Part shown: positions 10,771 through 23,538 of the stretch, in pieces
Position numbering within the stretch: the first letter of the stretch is position 1
How the letters are laid out: every line of letters starts with the position of its first letter
NCBI GenBank assembly: GCA_017590115.1
Contig: JAGGNK010013670.1
Coordinates: 1,320,016-1,384,015, forward strand
Source: Montifringilla adamsi
Lineage: Eukaryota; Chordata; Aves; Passeriformes; Passeridae
Direction: 5' to 3'
DNA length: 64,000 nt
Translations under genes and position numbers: made by a program
Notes under the pieces: generated by a model
Seen by the model: only the letters and a program-made list of their open reading frames with translations
What the model was told of the DNA's origin: nothing
The model's database searches: none

Positions 10771-12594
10771 CAAGTGCAGAAATGAGATTTTATTGCTTCT
10801 GGTCAACAAACTGTCACATTAAATGTGTTAATTATATGTGTCCAGTAACACCCAGCTCTTTGCAAATTGTCTGAATTTCTTGGTACCTGAAAGCAAAATT
10901 CAAGCAAAGGTACAAAGTCAGCATGATTGTCCTTGTGAGCCACTCTTCACTCCTGAGGCAGACATCTTAGGGAAGCTCCAACTGAGGTGTTCGATCCCAG
11001 AGTCATGGATCCTCTGTGCCCTGCCCACACAGATCACTAAAAAACACCCTGTGAAAGTGCCTTTGCACATCACCACGAGCAGTGCTCACCTTCAGGACAC
11101 AGCAGCTGACCTGTCCACAGTGAACACGGCAGACAGCAGGGCAGGGTGGTTTTGTTATGAAGGAGGAGCTGTCTGAGAGCCTGAGCACATCCTAAACACA
11201 GCAGCAGGGATGAACACCGGGCCCACAGCCAACACAGCACCTCAGCTCAGCTCAGCCCACAGACTCACTCATAACCTGAATATCCACAATAAATGGCAAG
11301 CAATGAAGATTAAAGTCAGATGTGCCGCACACTGTGCCTGGAATGTGGTTAATGAGCTGGCAGGACACAGGACTGTCACAGCAGTGTCCCACAGGCAAGA
11401 GGACACCAACATCAGGGTGCGACGTCTGAGGCTGGCCCCAAACGTGGGGTTTTTCTATCCAAACTGGAATCATTAGCCTGTGTATGATTCATAATAGCAT
11501 TTGAAAAATGTCCTGTGCTCCTCACTTCAATTTTGATTCACATTGTGCCTTGCTGCTGAGGCTAATTCTTATCCAGCAATGGTGAATCCAAAGCCTCCAG
11601 CCTCAAAAGCAGGACTGTGTGGTGTTGCCTCCATGTGACAGGGAACTGTAATTCTAAAAGGATTAAAAGTTTACCAGCACAGCCATGTAAAGCAGAAAAT
11701 GAATTGTTCACTCTTCTCATCTCTGTTTGGAAATTAGATTACAAGCTCCAAGTGAGCTGAAATATAGAATGAAGCAAATCTTTGTGATTAGCTCACAGGT
11801 GGCCAGTGAGCCTTTCTGTGCCTCAAAGCCTGGCAGATTCCCATTAGCTGCAATAATAAAAGAATGTGTACTTATCCCTCAGCCCAAACCCTGCCCTGTG
11901 CTAGCTCGGCTACCTGCTGTGCTAATCCTCAGAGCCAATAGCGTCACCCTCAACTGGGAGCTCTTAAGTTTGCTCAGCTGTCAGTTGGGATATTTGGGGT
12001 TTGTGGCTCACCCCTGCCCAGCCATGGGGCCCCACTGAACCCTCAGAACTGGGAAGGGACTGGGGTGTTCACCCTGCCAGTCCCATGCTGGCAGCAGCTG
12101 CTTCCCAGCACTGAGAGCAAAGGCTCTTTATACACAGTTTGTACCATTCATCAGCAGTGCTTCATGTTCCTGCACTCTCTGCAGAAGGCACCTCTGAGTG
12201 TCAGTACAGCAAAACCCACCACATTTTAGCAGAAATCAGGAATCAGAGCTCACAAGTGATGCAGAGCACCAGTGGTCCATTCCATCTGGGATTTGCTCCT
12301 CACTCCTGCCAGCTGCAGATGCAGTGGGACAACAGGAGCCTCTCACTCAGCCACAGCCCACACACACGGAAACCTTTCCAAGCCCTCCCAGCATGAGGCT
12401 GGTTCATAGAAGGAACCTTGAGGGCTTCTTCCTCTGGCAAACTGATATCCCACCTGGCAGAACTGTGATAACTTTTTTATTATTTCTGTAAACATCTAAT
12501 AGTCCTCTGAACCCTCCTAAGCTCTCTACCTTAACATTACCTTCCACCAGGGAGCTCTACAACTCAACTTACAATTTCCTTTTCTTCCTTTTAT
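10771..12594. other. Unannotated intronic sequence
   Basis: No repeat family or exon recognised. Short ORFs on both strands look random. Confidence 0.5.
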
Positions 12595-12800
12595 AGTAGG
12601 AAAAGGCCTCCAGAGATCATCAAGTCCAACCTCTGACCCCCATGCACACTAAATCATACCATAAAGTATTGCATCCTCTTGTCTTCTGAACCTTTCCAGG
12701 GATGGGAACTCCACCACTGCCCTGGGCAGCCTCTGGCAGTGTTTAACCACTCTTCCAGTAAAGAAATTTTTTCCTAATATCCAACCTGAACCTTCCTTGG
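12595..12800 (-). mobile_element. CR1 LINE 3' fragment, older subfamily
   Basis: A diverged reverse CR1: AGAGATCATCAAGTCCAACC, then CTCCACCACTGCCCTGGGCA and TTTTTTCCTAATATCCAACC near its end. Same orientation as AUTS2. Confidence 0.82.
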
Positions 12801-13589
12801 AATGTGTGAGGCAGGGAGATGAGAACCTACCTCCTTATTCCCACAGTACAAAATTGCCAGAATATTTTAAGTTAATTTAATAAAATTTCTTTTACATGAA
12901 AAATTTAAAAAACCTGTTGAACAGTGCTGTTGTGGACCAGGGCTTGAGGCCCCAAACCTTGGCCCAGCCCTTCCCTGATGTGGGGCTACTTTATAAGCTG
13001 CTCTGGGGAAACAGCTGGAATTCAAAGTAACCTCCTCCCTCTTCATTTCCCTTTTTCTAAAAGCACCCTTTGCCTGACCTGGCAAAGCTGGCTTCCAGCA
13101 GAGCTGCTGCTGGAAGAAATGCCTGCAGAGCTGCTCCTGTCCCTCACCCTGCACAGCAGCACCCACTGCAGGTCCTAAACCACCAAGGCTCAGTGCCAGA
13201 GCCTCCCTCAAGTTATGCACATACTTAACTGGATGTGAAGGGAGTCACCTCCTGATTAGGCAGCAGCTGATTGTTTGATTTGGGGATTAATGTGACACAG
13301 ACACCTGGGCTCAGAGGCACCAGCTGGTGCAGCGGCACTGCCAGGGCTTGGGGACGGACCTGCTCAGGATCTTCCAGTCAGGGCACCAAAGGTGCCCCCA
13401 AACCTCCCTGCTGGCTGCTGCTGCAGCCCCTAGCAGCCAGACTGGAGCACGAGCGTCCTGCAGCTGGGGATGGTGGTGGACACTCTCCCCAGGCCAGCAC
13501 AGCTGTGTGCCAGAACCCCGGGCTGGGCCATCCTGCAAGGGAGCCCAGAGGTCCCTGGTGCCACCTCCCTGCTCAGGCAGGGCCATCCC
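12801..13589. other. Intronic sequence, possibly the extension of a CR1 fragment
   Basis: GC content rises from about 13,300. Part of it may belong to the CR1 piece that is clear from 13,590; I cannot place the edge. Nothing else recognised. Confidence 0.4.
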
Positions 13590-13905
13590 AGAGCACAGGG
13601 CACAGCATTGTGCCCAGAGGGCTCTGCAGTATCCCCGCTGAGGGAGACTCCAGCCCCTCCCTGGGCAGCCTGTTCAGGGCTGGGCAGTGCCCAGGGCAGA
13701 AGTTCTGCCTCCTGTGCAGGGGCAGTTCCTGGGCTCCGTCCCTGCCCGTGGCTCTGGTGCCACTGCTGGGCCTGGAGCAGAGCCCGGGCCCTGCTCTGCC
13801 CCTCCCTGCACACAGGGACACCCAGGGCTGAGGGCCCCTCTCAGCTGGGGCTCCTCTCCAGGCTCAGCAGCCCCAGCTCCCTCAGCCTTTCCAGCAAGGA
13901 ATGAG
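13590..13905 (-). mobile_element. CR1 LINE internal fragment
   Basis: It contains the reverse of the CR1 region upstream of the tail: CTCCTCTCCAGGCTCAGCAG and CCCCAGCTCCCTCAGCC near 13,850-13,890, and CTCCCTGGGCAGCCTGTTCA near 13,657. The 3' tail signature is absent. Same orientation as AUTS2. Confidence 0.65.
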
Positions 13906-14352
13906 CAGCCTGAAGGTTGTAAAAACTGCACACCAGGAATTCCCACTGTGTCTGGGTGACTGGTGTGAAGAGGGAAGAAGAAAATCTCTCAGCCATTCCA
14001 CAGCCCCTCCTCTGGCTCCGTGCTCTGCAGAGTTGGCCTGGAATGCAATATCCCAACCTCTCCCATCCAGCACAGGTAACATGTATCAAGAGAGATTTTA
14101 CTGCTCAACTTTCATTTTCACCTCAACAGCTGAACAACTCACATTTCATTTTAATGTTCCCCTCTCTGTTGATCCTCTCCAAGACCTTTCATCAGGGCAC
14201 ACATCCCTCCACGAGAGCACAGCTTGTGCTGAGCTCCCAGGCTCACCAGGGCACAGAGCGGGGGTTTGCAGAGCTGGAGCAAAGGGAGCTGCTTCTGTCC
14301 TCCCACACTCCCAGGGACAGCCTGACTCCCCTCTGTGCTCAGCTTGGCTCTG

Positions 14353-14593
14353 GGTCACAGAACCATGCAATGGGTTGGTTTGGAGGGACCTTAAAGCCTT
14401 CCATCCCCATGCCATGTTTAGGGACACCTCCCACTGTCCCAGGCTGCTCCCAGCCCTGTCCAGCCTGGCACTGCCAGGGATCCAGGGGCAGCCCCAGCTG
14501 CTCTGGGCACCCTGTGCCAGGGCCTGCCCACCCTACCAGGGAACAATTCCTTCCCAATATCCCACCTAAACCTACTCTCTTTCAGCTTAAAAG
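14353..14593 (-). mobile_element. CR1 LINE 3' tail (5'-truncated)
   Basis: Young-type tail in reverse, from CACAGAACCATGCAATGG and TTGGAGGGACCTTAAAG to the CAATATCCCACCTAAACCTA block. A 12-base deletion relative to sister copies removes part of the GCCTTGGGCACTGCC segment. Confidence 0.9.
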
Positions 14594-16256
14594 AAAAAAG
14601 GCCATTTCTGTAACAGTTTTGGTTTCCAAGAAGCAGAGGCAGGAGGAGACATCTAATCCAAACATCCTAAAATCCATGGGGCTGCAGGTGGCACTGTCCA
14701 AGAGAAAGTTCAATTCTCTATAAATTATGAATAGCCCCCACCTGTGGCATGAAATCTCCACCTTGGAGTGAGAGGAACCTTGACAAATAACATTTATTTA
14801 AGTTTAAGAAAAATACTTCAAAATCGGGGAAAAAAAAACCTCCAGACACTTTCAGTTTTATAGTATTTTCAATTCTTTTCACAAAGGGAGGTAAAACTAA
14901 ACCCAAGCATTTACCGGGTGCTTGAAGACCAAATCAAGCACACATGATGTTTCAACAGCAGCCCAGTGAAATAATCAATAACCTCCAATTCCACTTATTG
15001 ACTTTTGCACACCCTTGCAGGCATGAGACTCCAGATGAAGGCACTAGAATCACCAGATTGTTCAATTTGTTCTTGCTCAGATATTTCACACTGACATTTT
15101 TATGATGGTGTGTGGAAGCTTCTTTGAGAGAAGCTCTTTGAAGTCAGAGTGGACTTCAGCTCCCCAAATTCCTGCTTTTGCTTCATTTTGGGATCCAGGG
15201 TGGCTTAAGGCATAATGGAAATATGAACTATTTCCCTCTCTCTATTTTGTCCTCTCTTGCAGCTTGAAGGAACTTCAGGAAGAAAGACATCTTCTGTTTA
15301 ATCATACCAGGATTACAGAACATTATACATCTATAAATTGCATTACCATGGGGGAAAAAGTGCCTTTGTGTGCCCCACACACCTCCCTGCAGTGTGTGAC
15401 TGGCTTCCCTGACACATCTTTTTATGAGACTGTTTGGATAATATAATTCTGCACTCTCTAACAGCCACAATAACAACTTGTTTGGACCACTGTGAACCAG
15501 CAGGAGCTCATTAAGTCCTAGAGAATGTTTGCAGCTATTTTGGCATAGGTGTGATTTGTTATGACATGGGAAAGCTGCACTATTTCACCAGGTTTAATAG
15601 GTAATAGATATGCCCAAGCACATCCTTCTTGCAAGGCTATGAGGAGCTTTTAGCAATAACCCTCGAGGATCTGTTGGGCAAACTCATCTTGCAACATCTT
15701 CAAATACAGAGAGAAAATTATGTGAACTATGGAAAATCACTGTGATTCAGGGACAGTGCACTAGACTAGAAGATTAAAGTTCTGCTCCAGCTCCCTCAAG
15801 ATGCAGTTAGGTCAGTGCTTGGCCCTGTTTCCTTTTCCAGGATTTAGATGATGAGCTTTCCAGGGCAAGGGCTGGTGCAAAACAAGAATCAGCTCTTGCT
15901 TAAGGCCTCTCTGTATTTGTTTCATGAGGATAATAATAAGGATTTTAAAAAAGGTCAAATTCAAGCTGGGCAAAATGCCAGAACTCCTCACTATGGTTCA
16001 AAGAAAGCATTTGAGTAAGTAAATGTAAGATAAAATAATTTATTTACTCCCTGTTGTGTTTGAGATGTTTGAGAAGTACCTCACTGGGTTTTTTCCCTTT
16101 CCTGTGAAGCTGACAGCCATGAGCATTCAATAATCATGTCCTGAGCTCATGTACCTGGTCTGCCATGGGGCCCTGACAACCACTGATACATCAAATCATA
16201 TATAATCCTTCCACAACACGCAGAAGGCTGAAACTGTACTGATCTCCAGTGCAACA
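14594..16256. other. Unannotated AT-rich intronic sequence
   Basis: Nothing recognised. 15,000-15,480 is AT-rich and repeat-free and could hold conserved sequence, but no motif decides it. Confidence 0.45.
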
Positions 16257-16319
16257 AAGCAAATACAGAGAAAAGCAATATAAATACACAGAAAATCAAT
16301 ATAAATACACAGAAAATCA
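16257..16319. repeat. Short 21-bp tandem repeat
   Basis: Two adjacent 21-base units (16273-16293 and 16294-16314) of type AANCAATATAAATACACAGAA, preceded by a shortened third unit. Confidence 0.9.
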
Positions 16320-16377
16320 CATGGGCCCATTAATACTTAAGAAACTGTTGTGGCTCCAGTCAATAGATCAGCCCAGT

Positions 16378-16447
16378 GTGAGACACACATTTATCCTACA
16401 CGTGTGTGCACATACTTGCACACTTGTGCACAGGTACACACACAGCT
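16378..16447. repeat. Degenerate CA/TG-rich alternating tract
   Basis: Interrupted CA/TG dinucleotides with ACACGTGTGTGCACA in the middle; an old dinucleotide repeat. Confidence 0.6.
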
Positions 16448-16961
16448 GTGGCCATTGGCCCTGTGGGGAGGATTTATTTTAATTATTATCAAGACAAGGC
16501 TGTCAAATTGATTCTGGGGGAAGGAGGGAGGGCAGCACAAGCAAATGGTTCTGGCTGCAGGTCAGGACCCTCGCTTGCTTCTCACTCTCCACGTCTGGAG
16601 GGATCCAACCCCTCCTGCTCCCCGGAGATGCCAAGTCTGACATTTGTGTTGGAAGGTCTCCAGCACTCACTTCCAGCTTCCTAAAGTTTGTTTCTGACTA
16701 GAAGGGGGAAAAAAATTCCTGTTTAACATTTACCAGCTACCACCAGTTTTACTGGAAACTGTTGAAAACGTTTAACAGCTCATCCTCAGGAGGGGTGAGG
16801 TGGTGCCACCACACATGCCACACATGAAGTGTTTTCTTTAAGTTACTCCTCTTCAGTCAAGGCTGAAAAATGAACTCTAGATACAAAGTGAGTTTAGAGA
16901 TAAACAGAAGGGTTTAGGAGACACAAAACTCTGTGGCCCAGAAAATAAGTACAGGAGAAGA

Positions 16962-17345
16962 TCCCAGAATCCTGGAATGATTTGGGTTGGAAGGGACCTC
17001 AAAGCCCATCCAGTGCCACCCCTGCCATGGCAGGGACACCTTCCACTGTCCCAGGCTGCTCCCAGCCCCAGTGTCCAGCCTGGCCTTGGGCACTGCCAGG
17101 GATCCAGGGGCAGCCCCAGCTGCTCTGGGCACCCTGTGCCAGGGCCTGCCCACCCTCCCAGGGAACAATTCCTAATTCCCACTATCCCATCCAGCCCTGC
17201 CCTCTGGCAGTGGGAGCCATTCCCTGTGTCCTGTCCTTCCATCTCTTGTGAACAGTCTCTCTCCAGCTCTCCTGCGGCTCCCTGTGAGTGAGGGCTCTGC
17301 TGGCACTGCTCAGCTCTGGGAACTCACAAGTGACCCCAATAAAGC
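16962..17345 (-). mobile_element. CR1 LINE 3' tail (5'-truncated)
   Basis: A well-preserved young-type copy: CAGAATCCTGGAATGATTTG and GGTTGGAAGGGACCTCAAAG at its 3' end, the GGGAACAATTCCTAATTCCC segment, then CTCTCCAGCTCTCCTG and CAATAAAGCCCAGTG. It is among the longest young copies here. Confidence 0.93.
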
Positions 17346-19130
17346 CCAGTGCGTGCCCCTTCCTCTCCCACACGACTCCATCCATTACCTCCCTTCCTCC
17401 TTAAGGACAGAACAGCTCTATGGCCATTTCACATCTCATTCCTGGACTCAAAATCCCTCTCCTTCCTCCTCCCAGCTCCACACACCATCAGGCTGGAGCT
17501 CCTTCTCCACAGAAGGTTTTCTCCCTGGTGCCACCATGGCACAAACCTGCTCAGCAGGAGAATTTACCGGTCTAATCCCCCTCCTTCACAAGGACCAGAT
17601 TAGCTCTAAGTTAAACACTCTTGTTCCTTAAATTTCCTCCTTGTCACAATGCCATGGGAAGGTCTTAATCTTACAGAGAGCCTGAGGACATCCTGATGCC
17701 TCCCCCATGAAGACAGAAAGCAGCTCACAATGCCAAGATGAAGCCGAGGTGTTAAACCAATGCCCAGCCTGGGGATGTGCCTGCAGCAGGGCCAGTGGCT
17801 GCAGCTGGAATTTGCTGAGTGACACCCCCTGCTCTGGAAGGACTCTGACACACTTGTGCAAGTATCAGCTGCAGAGAAATCAGCTCAGCTTGCCATTTAG
17901 CCACAGGAGCCCGGGATAATGGACCCAGCCACATTGGCCATACTGGGCCCTCTGCAGCAGCCCGTGGCCACCAGAGACAGCTCCACAGAGGGGAGAGAGA
18001 GCACCCCAAGCCATGGCCTGTGCCAGGGGTGAAGGGGCAGCCAAAGGGGCAGGGGTGCTGCTGCAGGGGTGATGGCTCCCCTCAGATGGGACCCTGGCCT
18101 GGCAGAGCCCACAGCACACCAGGAGCTGCCTGCAGCCCAGCCTCCCCCTCCTCTCCAGGCTGCCAGGATTAGAGCTGCTCTCACCAAACAGAAAGTAAAA
18201 ATCTCCCTAAGCTTGAATAAAACAGTAAAGTGCTGCTCCCAGCCAAAGACCAGAGCACATTTATGAAGCGACTGATCTTCTTTTCACCCTTTTCACCCAC
18301 AAGCCTGGAGAGGTCACAGGCCCTTTGCTGGACCCTGGTAAAACCCACAGTGGCACATCCAGCCTGGTTCACCTCTCCTCTGCTCCACACAGCCAGGAAC
18401 ACTGCAAGGGACTCCTGTCCAAGTCCCTGTGGCCAGCACAGCCCTGCAGAGATCCATCCCTGGCTCACAGGGACCAGCAGGATCTGCTGGAGGAGGGCAG
18501 GACACGTCACTCCCTGCACACAAGCCCTCTCTATCACCTAAAGACAGCTCAAAGCAACGTTTGCAAAATCAGGTTAAATATCAGTGCAAGACATCAAGCA
18601 CTGGCTTCTCTAATTTTCTATTTTTAAGATCAGATAAAAAAGGAAAGGATGATTTTCCCCTGAATGTCTCTTTAAAGATTTTCCAACAGCTTACACACAA
18701 AGCATTTAGACACTTTAATTTCCACTCCAATATGAATACTCTAACCCCAAATGAAACTTATTAAAAATTAAATTCTTATATTAAGTTTAAGATGTGTCTC
18801 TTTTCTCCCCAGGTCCCATTAAACACTCTCCCTACACACAGTTTAGAAGACAGAAGAGATCCTAGAGAATATTTACAAAGAGAACAAAACCCCCTGAGGG
18901 TTTTTATGTTACTACAACATTAATCTATTTTAATCACACAACAGATTAAAAACAAACAACATTAAATGGTTCTGCAAAGTACAGACCAAAAGCCTATCTT
19001 TGTTGCACAAAAAAAAAAAAAAAAAAGTCAGGAAAAAAATCAAGTGCTTGGAAATAGGGTTATTATGGTGTTCCACAGAGACAGAGCACAGCAAAATCAA
19101 GACTGGGCCAGAGCTATGCATGGGGAGAAG
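17346..19130. other. Unannotated intronic sequence
   Basis: No exon or repeat family recognised. A poly(A) run of 18 lies at 19009-19026. Confidence 0.5.
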
Positions 19131-19302
19131 ATCACAAAACCACAGAGTGGGTTGGAAGGGACCCCAAAGCCCATCCAGTGCCACCCCTGCCATGGCAGGG
19201 ACACCTTCCACTGTCCCAGGCTGCTCCAAGCCCCAATGTTCAGCCTGGCCTTGGGCACTGCCAGGGATCCAGGGGCAGCCACAGCTGCTCTGGGCACTGT
19301 GA
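19131..19302 (-). mobile_element. CR1 LINE 3' tail, short
   Basis: Young-type tail: GGGTTGGAAGGGACCCCAAA through GCTGCTCTGGGCACTG, where similarity stops sharply at 19302 (the 5' truncation point). Confidence 0.92.
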
Positions 19303-20970
19303 TCACTACGATCACTTCAGCAGGTATTTCTAGCACTAATCTTGGTCCCTCTGATGTCCTCACTATTTCCTCTGAGGCCATCCCGGACCTGTTCTCACAC
19401 TGTGCCCTTTTCCAGGTGTGAGCATCCCCCTGGGCACCCACAAACCCTGACTTCAGCTGCCTTTAGGGGATGGAGCCCAAGGAGCACAGGCTGCTCCTCA
19501 GAGCTCAAGCAGCCGCTCTGAACAGCTCTGATTTCTATCCCAGTCTCTGAGATTTTATGCAGCCTTTAATTATTGACATCTATTTGGAGAGTTTTGGTGC
19601 AGTGAACTAAAATCTCTATTGAACTGTCCACAGGTCACTGCCCTGAATCATCCCAGTGCATTTAGAGGCTGGGGCTGTTCATGGATAGTTCACTCTCGCT
19701 GGTGCCAACACAGAATCTCCTCTGCTGCTGCTGGGGCTGTCAGTGGCCTGGACATCTCATCTGATGTTCGGGGCTGTTTTTTCTCTTCTTGAATAACCCA
19801 GATAATTGTGCTTTTGTAATTGAGTTTGTCATCTCTCTGCCCACAGACTCCTGATGAAGAACAGCAGCATTCTCTGGGATCTTGCTGCATCCCAGATCAG
19901 ATCCGTACAGCCAAATCTTTCTAACAGCTACAAGCCAATGTGCTCCACCACAATTTCATAACCACCTTTGCCCAGAAGACACTGGATGGGAGCAGCTATA
20001 CTGGAGCTCAAAATTACCTAAAGAAACCACAAAGAAAAAAATAAATTGCTCTTGTTCAAAGGCAAGGAGCTGCTAAGATTCCCTGAAACAAGTGGAAGCA
20101 TTTCACAGGGATGCTCTGATAACACAGGGTGCTCCAGGCAGCCCTTTTGTCTCAACACTGCCAACTCAGCTGCCAAAGCACCCAAAACCTTCAAGGGAAT
20201 GATTTGTGTGGTTACTCCAGATTTACCAGGAGACAGAGCTGACACTGAACATCAGTGGGAGCAGCTGTGGCTGTTCTGGCAGCATCACTGCGGGTGTGGA
20301 GGGGGAAGGTGCAGGGGGTTCTGCACAACACTCATATTAAAATCCTCCACCATGTTTATTCAGTAGATATACTCCCAGCGTGGTGCAATCCCTGACAGGA
20401 TTTGATTACTTCATCCCAGCATTATTTCTTCCCAAACCAGCTGCTGCAATGGATAATCCCCCCATTCACCGGGGGGACAAAGGGGAGAAACGAGCAGTCC
20501 CTGCCCTTGGCTGCGCTTTCAGGCGTCTCTGTACAGGCTGGGAGCAGGCAGGGAGGGCTCTGAGCCCTGGGAGGGAGCACTGCAATCCTGCTGCCCTGCT
20601 GGGATCCAGGAGAGATCCACCTCCCTCCCTCTCCAGGACCAAGCACTAAAAATACTTTAAGCACAGCCCAAGAAAATACTCCCAAAGCCTGCCAGAGCAT
20701 GTGCAGCACCCAGAGATTCCCACCACTGACTGGAAATGTTTTCATGCCAGAGACATGGAGTGTCTGCCATCTGTCAGCCCCTGGGTGACACTGCTGAGGG
20801 ATCCCAGGAGTCACCAGGCCTTGGGAGAAGGAACAAACCACTTGTGGCCACAGCAGCAACACGGGCACAGTCCCAGACGTGGGACACATGGACAGGACAT
20901 AGAGGATGACACAAGGACTTCACTTAACTAATGGCAAATATGTACAAGGTGAAAATCTCTGCCTAGGTGA
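19303..20970. other. Unannotated intronic sequence
   Basis: Nothing recognised. The ORF at 20422-20889 (minus, 155 codons) has no similarity I know and no splice context. Confidence 0.5.
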
Positions 20971-21300
20971 GATCACAGAATCCCAGGTGGTGTGGGTTGG
21001 AAGGGACCTCAAAGAACGTCTTATCCCAACGTAACATGGGCAGAGACACCTTCTACCATCCCAGATTGCTCCAAGCCCTGTCTAGCCTGGCCTTGGACAC
21101 TTCCAGGGATCCAGGGGCAGCCACAGCTGCTCTGGGCACCCTGTGCCAGGGCTTCACCATCCTCACAGGGAAGAATTTATTCCTATATCCAACCTAAACC
21201 CATTCTCTGTCTATTTGAAGCCATTTCCCTTTGTCCTTGTAAATAAACTCTCTCCATCTTTCTTGCTGGCTCGCTTCAGACACCAGAAGGTCACAATGAG
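20971..21300 (-). mobile_element. CR1 LINE 3' tail (5'-truncated)
   Basis: Reverse CR1: CACAGAATCCCAGGTGGTG and GGTTGGAAGGGACCTCAAAG, the GGATCCAGGGGCAGCCACAG block, and CCATTTCCCTTTGTCCTTGT further in. Slightly more diverged than neighbouring young copies. Confidence 0.9.
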
Positions 21301-22095
21301 GAGATTCTTCACTGCTCTTACAGCTTGACAAAACTTTGTAGTGTTTTCAGTCTCAAGTGTAAAACCTACCACAAGTCAATGCCTCCTCTTAGGAACCTGC
21401 TTCAAAAACTAGAGGATGTATATTCAGGGCTTGCTTTATTTGCATTGCAGTTTTTAGCCTCATGAAAGGGAATGCCTTTCACATAATGGTATTACTTAAG
21501 GATCTCAGATAACAACAAAAAAAAAAAAGATGAGACTTCAGATAAAATCATAAAAGGCAGTAATGCTGCATCTTATTACCACTCCATGGTAATTCAGCTT
21601 CTCTTAGTAGTGGTAAGGGCCTCTCTAACAGCAGACAAGAGCTGCTGTTGAGCTCTGCTAATGATGCAGGAGATGGAACCGTGAGGCAGCTGAAGCAGCA
21701 GCTCCTTCCAGGGCCACACACTTAGCAAGGTAACATTATCTCTGCATTTTACACGTTTTCACAGCAAAATATCACTCTTCCAAACCATATGCAATAATGG
21801 TGAATGAACTTTAATCTGCTTAAGTAACCATCAGCTCACAAAAGGAAGAAATGAAGTAGCTGTGCCACTGTGAATGGATGGTGTAAATGTGTGTCAGTGC
21901 CACCATCAGTAGCTGAATCTCTGCAGGGCTTTTTCATTCACCTGTTTGAAACTGCAGGGGCACCATACCCACACCTGGATTTGAACCAGCTGCTGCAGCT
22001 AGGAGACATCAGCTTTAAAAAATACCAGTAAATACTTAAGGATAATAAATGCTCAGCTCCATGTTTATCCAAGCTCCTGGCACGCCACCTTGGAG
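21301..22095. other. Unannotated AT-rich intronic sequence
   Basis: Nothing recognised. Confidence 0.45.
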
Positions 22096-22165
22096 TCACA
22101 GAATCACAGAAACACTAAGGGTGGAAAAGACCTCTAAGATCATTGAGTCCAATCATTAAAAAACT
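22096..22165 (-). mobile_element. CR1 LINE 3' terminal remnant
   Basis: Only the last ~65 bases of an older CR1: CACAGAATCACAGAAACACT, GGAAAAGACCTCTAAGATCA and TTGAGTCCAATC. Confidence 0.85.
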
Positions 22166-23386
22166 AAAAATTATTTTCAAAACATCCCTCTTACACACCA
22201 CAGTGTGAGGACAGGGTCCACTTCCCATCCTGACCCTTTACCATTCCAAGTATTCAAGTACCCACCCAGTGTACAGCTTCAAAGGATCCCCCAGCACCAC
22301 GTGGGAGTGAGTGTGGATTGAATACTGACTGGGAAGGAAAAGCACCATTGTCTGCAGCAGCAACACAAGGGTGAGACCTCAGCACTCTCACAGTCAAAGG
22401 GCTTGGGGGAAAGTGTGAAGAAAGTTTTTAATCTTCCTATTCCCAAAATAATCCTGGGTATCCATTCCAGAACTCCAATTTTGGATATCAGGAATGACAA
22501 CAGAGCAGCTCATTGAAGCAAGAGTTATTCAGGGAGGAACATTTCACCCAAATAAGTGCAATGATTATTGGTTGCAATATCTGATACACAAGAAACATAG
22601 CAAAGAAAAACACAGTAAGAAAAACATACTTTTGCCACTTGTGCTATTTTCTTGAAATTTAATTTTCAAGAGATTCTTGATGCCAGTCTTTTCCCACACA
22701 GTTTGCAGTCAGGCATCATGAAGTCTGGGAGTTGGGGCTGGGCTACCATGTATAGCCTCCTCTTTGCTAAACAACTCCTGTCCCACACTAAAAGAATAAA
22801 ATTACACTTATGAAATGGATTTCACTTTTTTTAAAAACAGAAGAACACGTTGTCTTCTAGATTTTAAATTCCAATTCAGCCAACTAAATTAAAACAAAGT
22901 ACACACTACCAAATGTTCTCACTAATAAGACTAAAATCACTTTAGAAACTGAACATCGGTTAATCTTTCAGCTAAGAATATCACATAGAGAAAACAAGAG
23001 GATCTTGCCAGTAATCTTAAAATGAAGACTGATAAGGAAAAAAAAAAACCCTCACAGCAGCTTGTGCTCCATTAATGTTCTGGTTGGTGGTTAATACTCC
23101 CAGCACAAGGGGTGCTCACTGACACAGGGCCAGGGCACCTTTCCAAAATCATTCCCAGGAAGAAACAGTCCTGAAGGGTTAGATTTAACACAGTATCACT
23201 TTCAGGCTAAAAAAGTCCTTTCAGCTACTAAATCCCTTTCTGAAAGAGGTGGCCTCGTGTCTGGGCATCAGCCCCTGCCTCTGCTGTGCTGTTGCCACAA
23301 CAGAGGAGTGGAGCTCTGAGTGCCGCCCAGTCCCCTCTGGCCGGACACTCCAGGCTGCCACTGCTGCCCTGGGACCAGGCTGGCTC
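22166..23386. other. Unannotated intronic sequence
   Basis: AT-rich intron, nothing recognised. Confidence 0.45.
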
Positions 23387-23538
23387 CATCCCCATCTCCA
23401 TCCCCATCTCCATCCCATCCCCATCTCCATTCTCATCCCATCCCATTCCTATTCCATCCCCATCCCATCCCCATCCCCATCTCCATTCTCCATTCCCATC
23501 CCATCCCATCCCATTCCTATTCCATCCCCATCCCATGC
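23387..23538. repeat. ATCCCC/ATCTCC/ATTCC-type simple repeat
   Basis: About 150 bp of hexa- and pentanucleotide units (CCATCC, CCATCT, CATTCC, CTATTC) with irregular order. The minus strand is a GGGATG/GGAATGGGATGG purine-rich tract. The overlapping long ORFs (repeating Met-Gly-Trp or Ser-His-Pro-Ile) are artefacts of it. Confidence 0.95.

Noticed and set aside
13956..14723. 255-codon plus-strand ORF
   Set aside because: It runs antisense through a CR1 tail (14353-14593). The same peptide pieces recur at every reverse CR1 copy in the window.
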